Shown here one piece after another: positions 5,648 through 5,839 of a stretch of DNA of 5,839 nt; within the stretch, counting starts at the first letter, position 1, and the number at the start of each line of letters is the position of its first letter. The position numbers were made by a program, and so were the translations under genes. The notes under the pieces were generated by a model, which saw only the letters and a list, made by a program, of their open reading frames with translations, did no database searches and was not told the origin of the DNA. The DNA lies in the NCBI GenBank assembly GCA_030145015.1, contig JAQYWI010000277.1, positions 1-5,839 on the forward strand, in the 5' to 3' direction. The stretch comes from Desulfobacterales bacterium. Its GTDB lineage: Bacteria > Desulfobacterota > Desulfobacteria > Desulfobacterales > JAHEIW01.

Positions 5648-5839
5648 TTAAAATCTTTTTTCAAATTCCGCCCAGGCGGTTTCATAATCTTCTTCACGGT
5701 CGCATCTGTCAAATGGAGCTTCATAAACAATGGTTCGTTCTCGTGGGCCGCCTGGCAGGGTGTCATCGGTTATGGTACGTTCTGCTGGGCCGGATTTTAT
5801 GTCTTTGATTTCGTTCCATTCGGGCCGGGAGAAGCCGAC
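5648..5839 (-). CDS. Unrecognised protein, C-terminal 63 codons (start outside window)
   Basis: Open on the minus strand from the right window edge to TAA at 5650-5648. The visible part is acidic and hydrophilic with no membrane segment, beginning VGFSRPEWNEIKDIKS and ending ETAWAEFEKRF. Residues 17-44 form two 14-residue units that both begin GPxERTI, and the DNA shows it too: 16 of 19 bases match between 5731-5749 and 5773-5791. I do not recognise the family. It precedes higB by 77 bp on the same strand, and no hairpin terminator separates them. The opposing plus-strand frame here lacks protein-like character. Moderate confidence that this is real, since only the tail is seen. Confidence 0.55.
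   Translation of the reverse strand, partial: VGFSRPEWNEIKDIKSGPAERTITDDTLPGGPRERTIVYEAPFDRCDREEDYETAWAEFEKRF

Noticed and set aside
5593..5808. 71-residue plus-strand open frame at the right end
   Set aside because: Covers the higBA promoter region and the antisense of the partial minus-strand gene; the minus frame reads as a charged, protein-like C-terminus with an internal repeat, so that strand is preferred.
1..5839. tRNA, rRNA or riboswitch genes
   Set aside because: No cloverleaf, rRNA-like or known riboswitch core was seen; intergenic gaps are short and accounted for.

Overview
The window reads like an accessory (defence or mobile-gene) island of a Gram-negative bacterium. The moderate GC content, the 9-bp-periodic CACGAA dispersed repeats and the gene mix suggest an environmental deltaproteobacterium-like (Desulfobacterota) genome. 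That placement is inference only, because no rRNA or housekeeping marker is present. All genes except the transposase at the left edge are on the minus strand, so the biological order runs from right to left.

From right to left: (i) the C-terminal 63 codons of an unrecognised protein with a 14-residue internal repeat; (ii) a two-gene toxin-antitoxin operon, HigB (RelE-fold mRNA interferase) followed one base later by an unusually long HigA in which the HTH antitoxin is fused to an ImmA/IrrE-type HEXXH metallopeptidase domain; (iii) an 11-bp inverted repeat over the end of higA; (iv) a 538-residue AlbA_2 (Schlafen-type) plus GHKL-ATPase plus winged-helix protein, often misannotated as a RecG-like helicase; (v) a 222-bp intergenic stretch with an 11-bp x 3 direct repeat, a possible promoter and a CACGAA repeat; (vi) the N-terminal ~578 residues of a very large SF2 helicase of the YprA/COG1205-like class, which includes the defence helicases DruE and DrmA; (vii) the 3' end of an IS91-family (Y2 rolling-circle) element that has landed inside the helicase gene.

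The IS junction can be placed to the base. The element ends in a CGCCC-AAA-GGGCG hairpin plus TTTT, followed by GTTC, the known type of IS91 target tetranucleotide. That GTTC encodes the last authentic helicase residue (Asn578), and the remaining 48 residues of the open frame are antisense transposase sequence. The helicase therefore loses its second RecA domain and the rest of its cysteine-rich region and is probably inactive.

The most interesting points are the protease-fused antitoxin with a strong Shine-Dalgarno inside the toxin gene, the toxin promoter whose -10 box abuts the ATG, and the shared CACGAA repeat just upstream of both the AlbA_2 gene and the helicase gene, which hints that these two were acquired or are controlled in a similar way. 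I see no complete, clearly new defence system. The helicase/AlbA_2 pair is a possible one, disabled here by the insertion.
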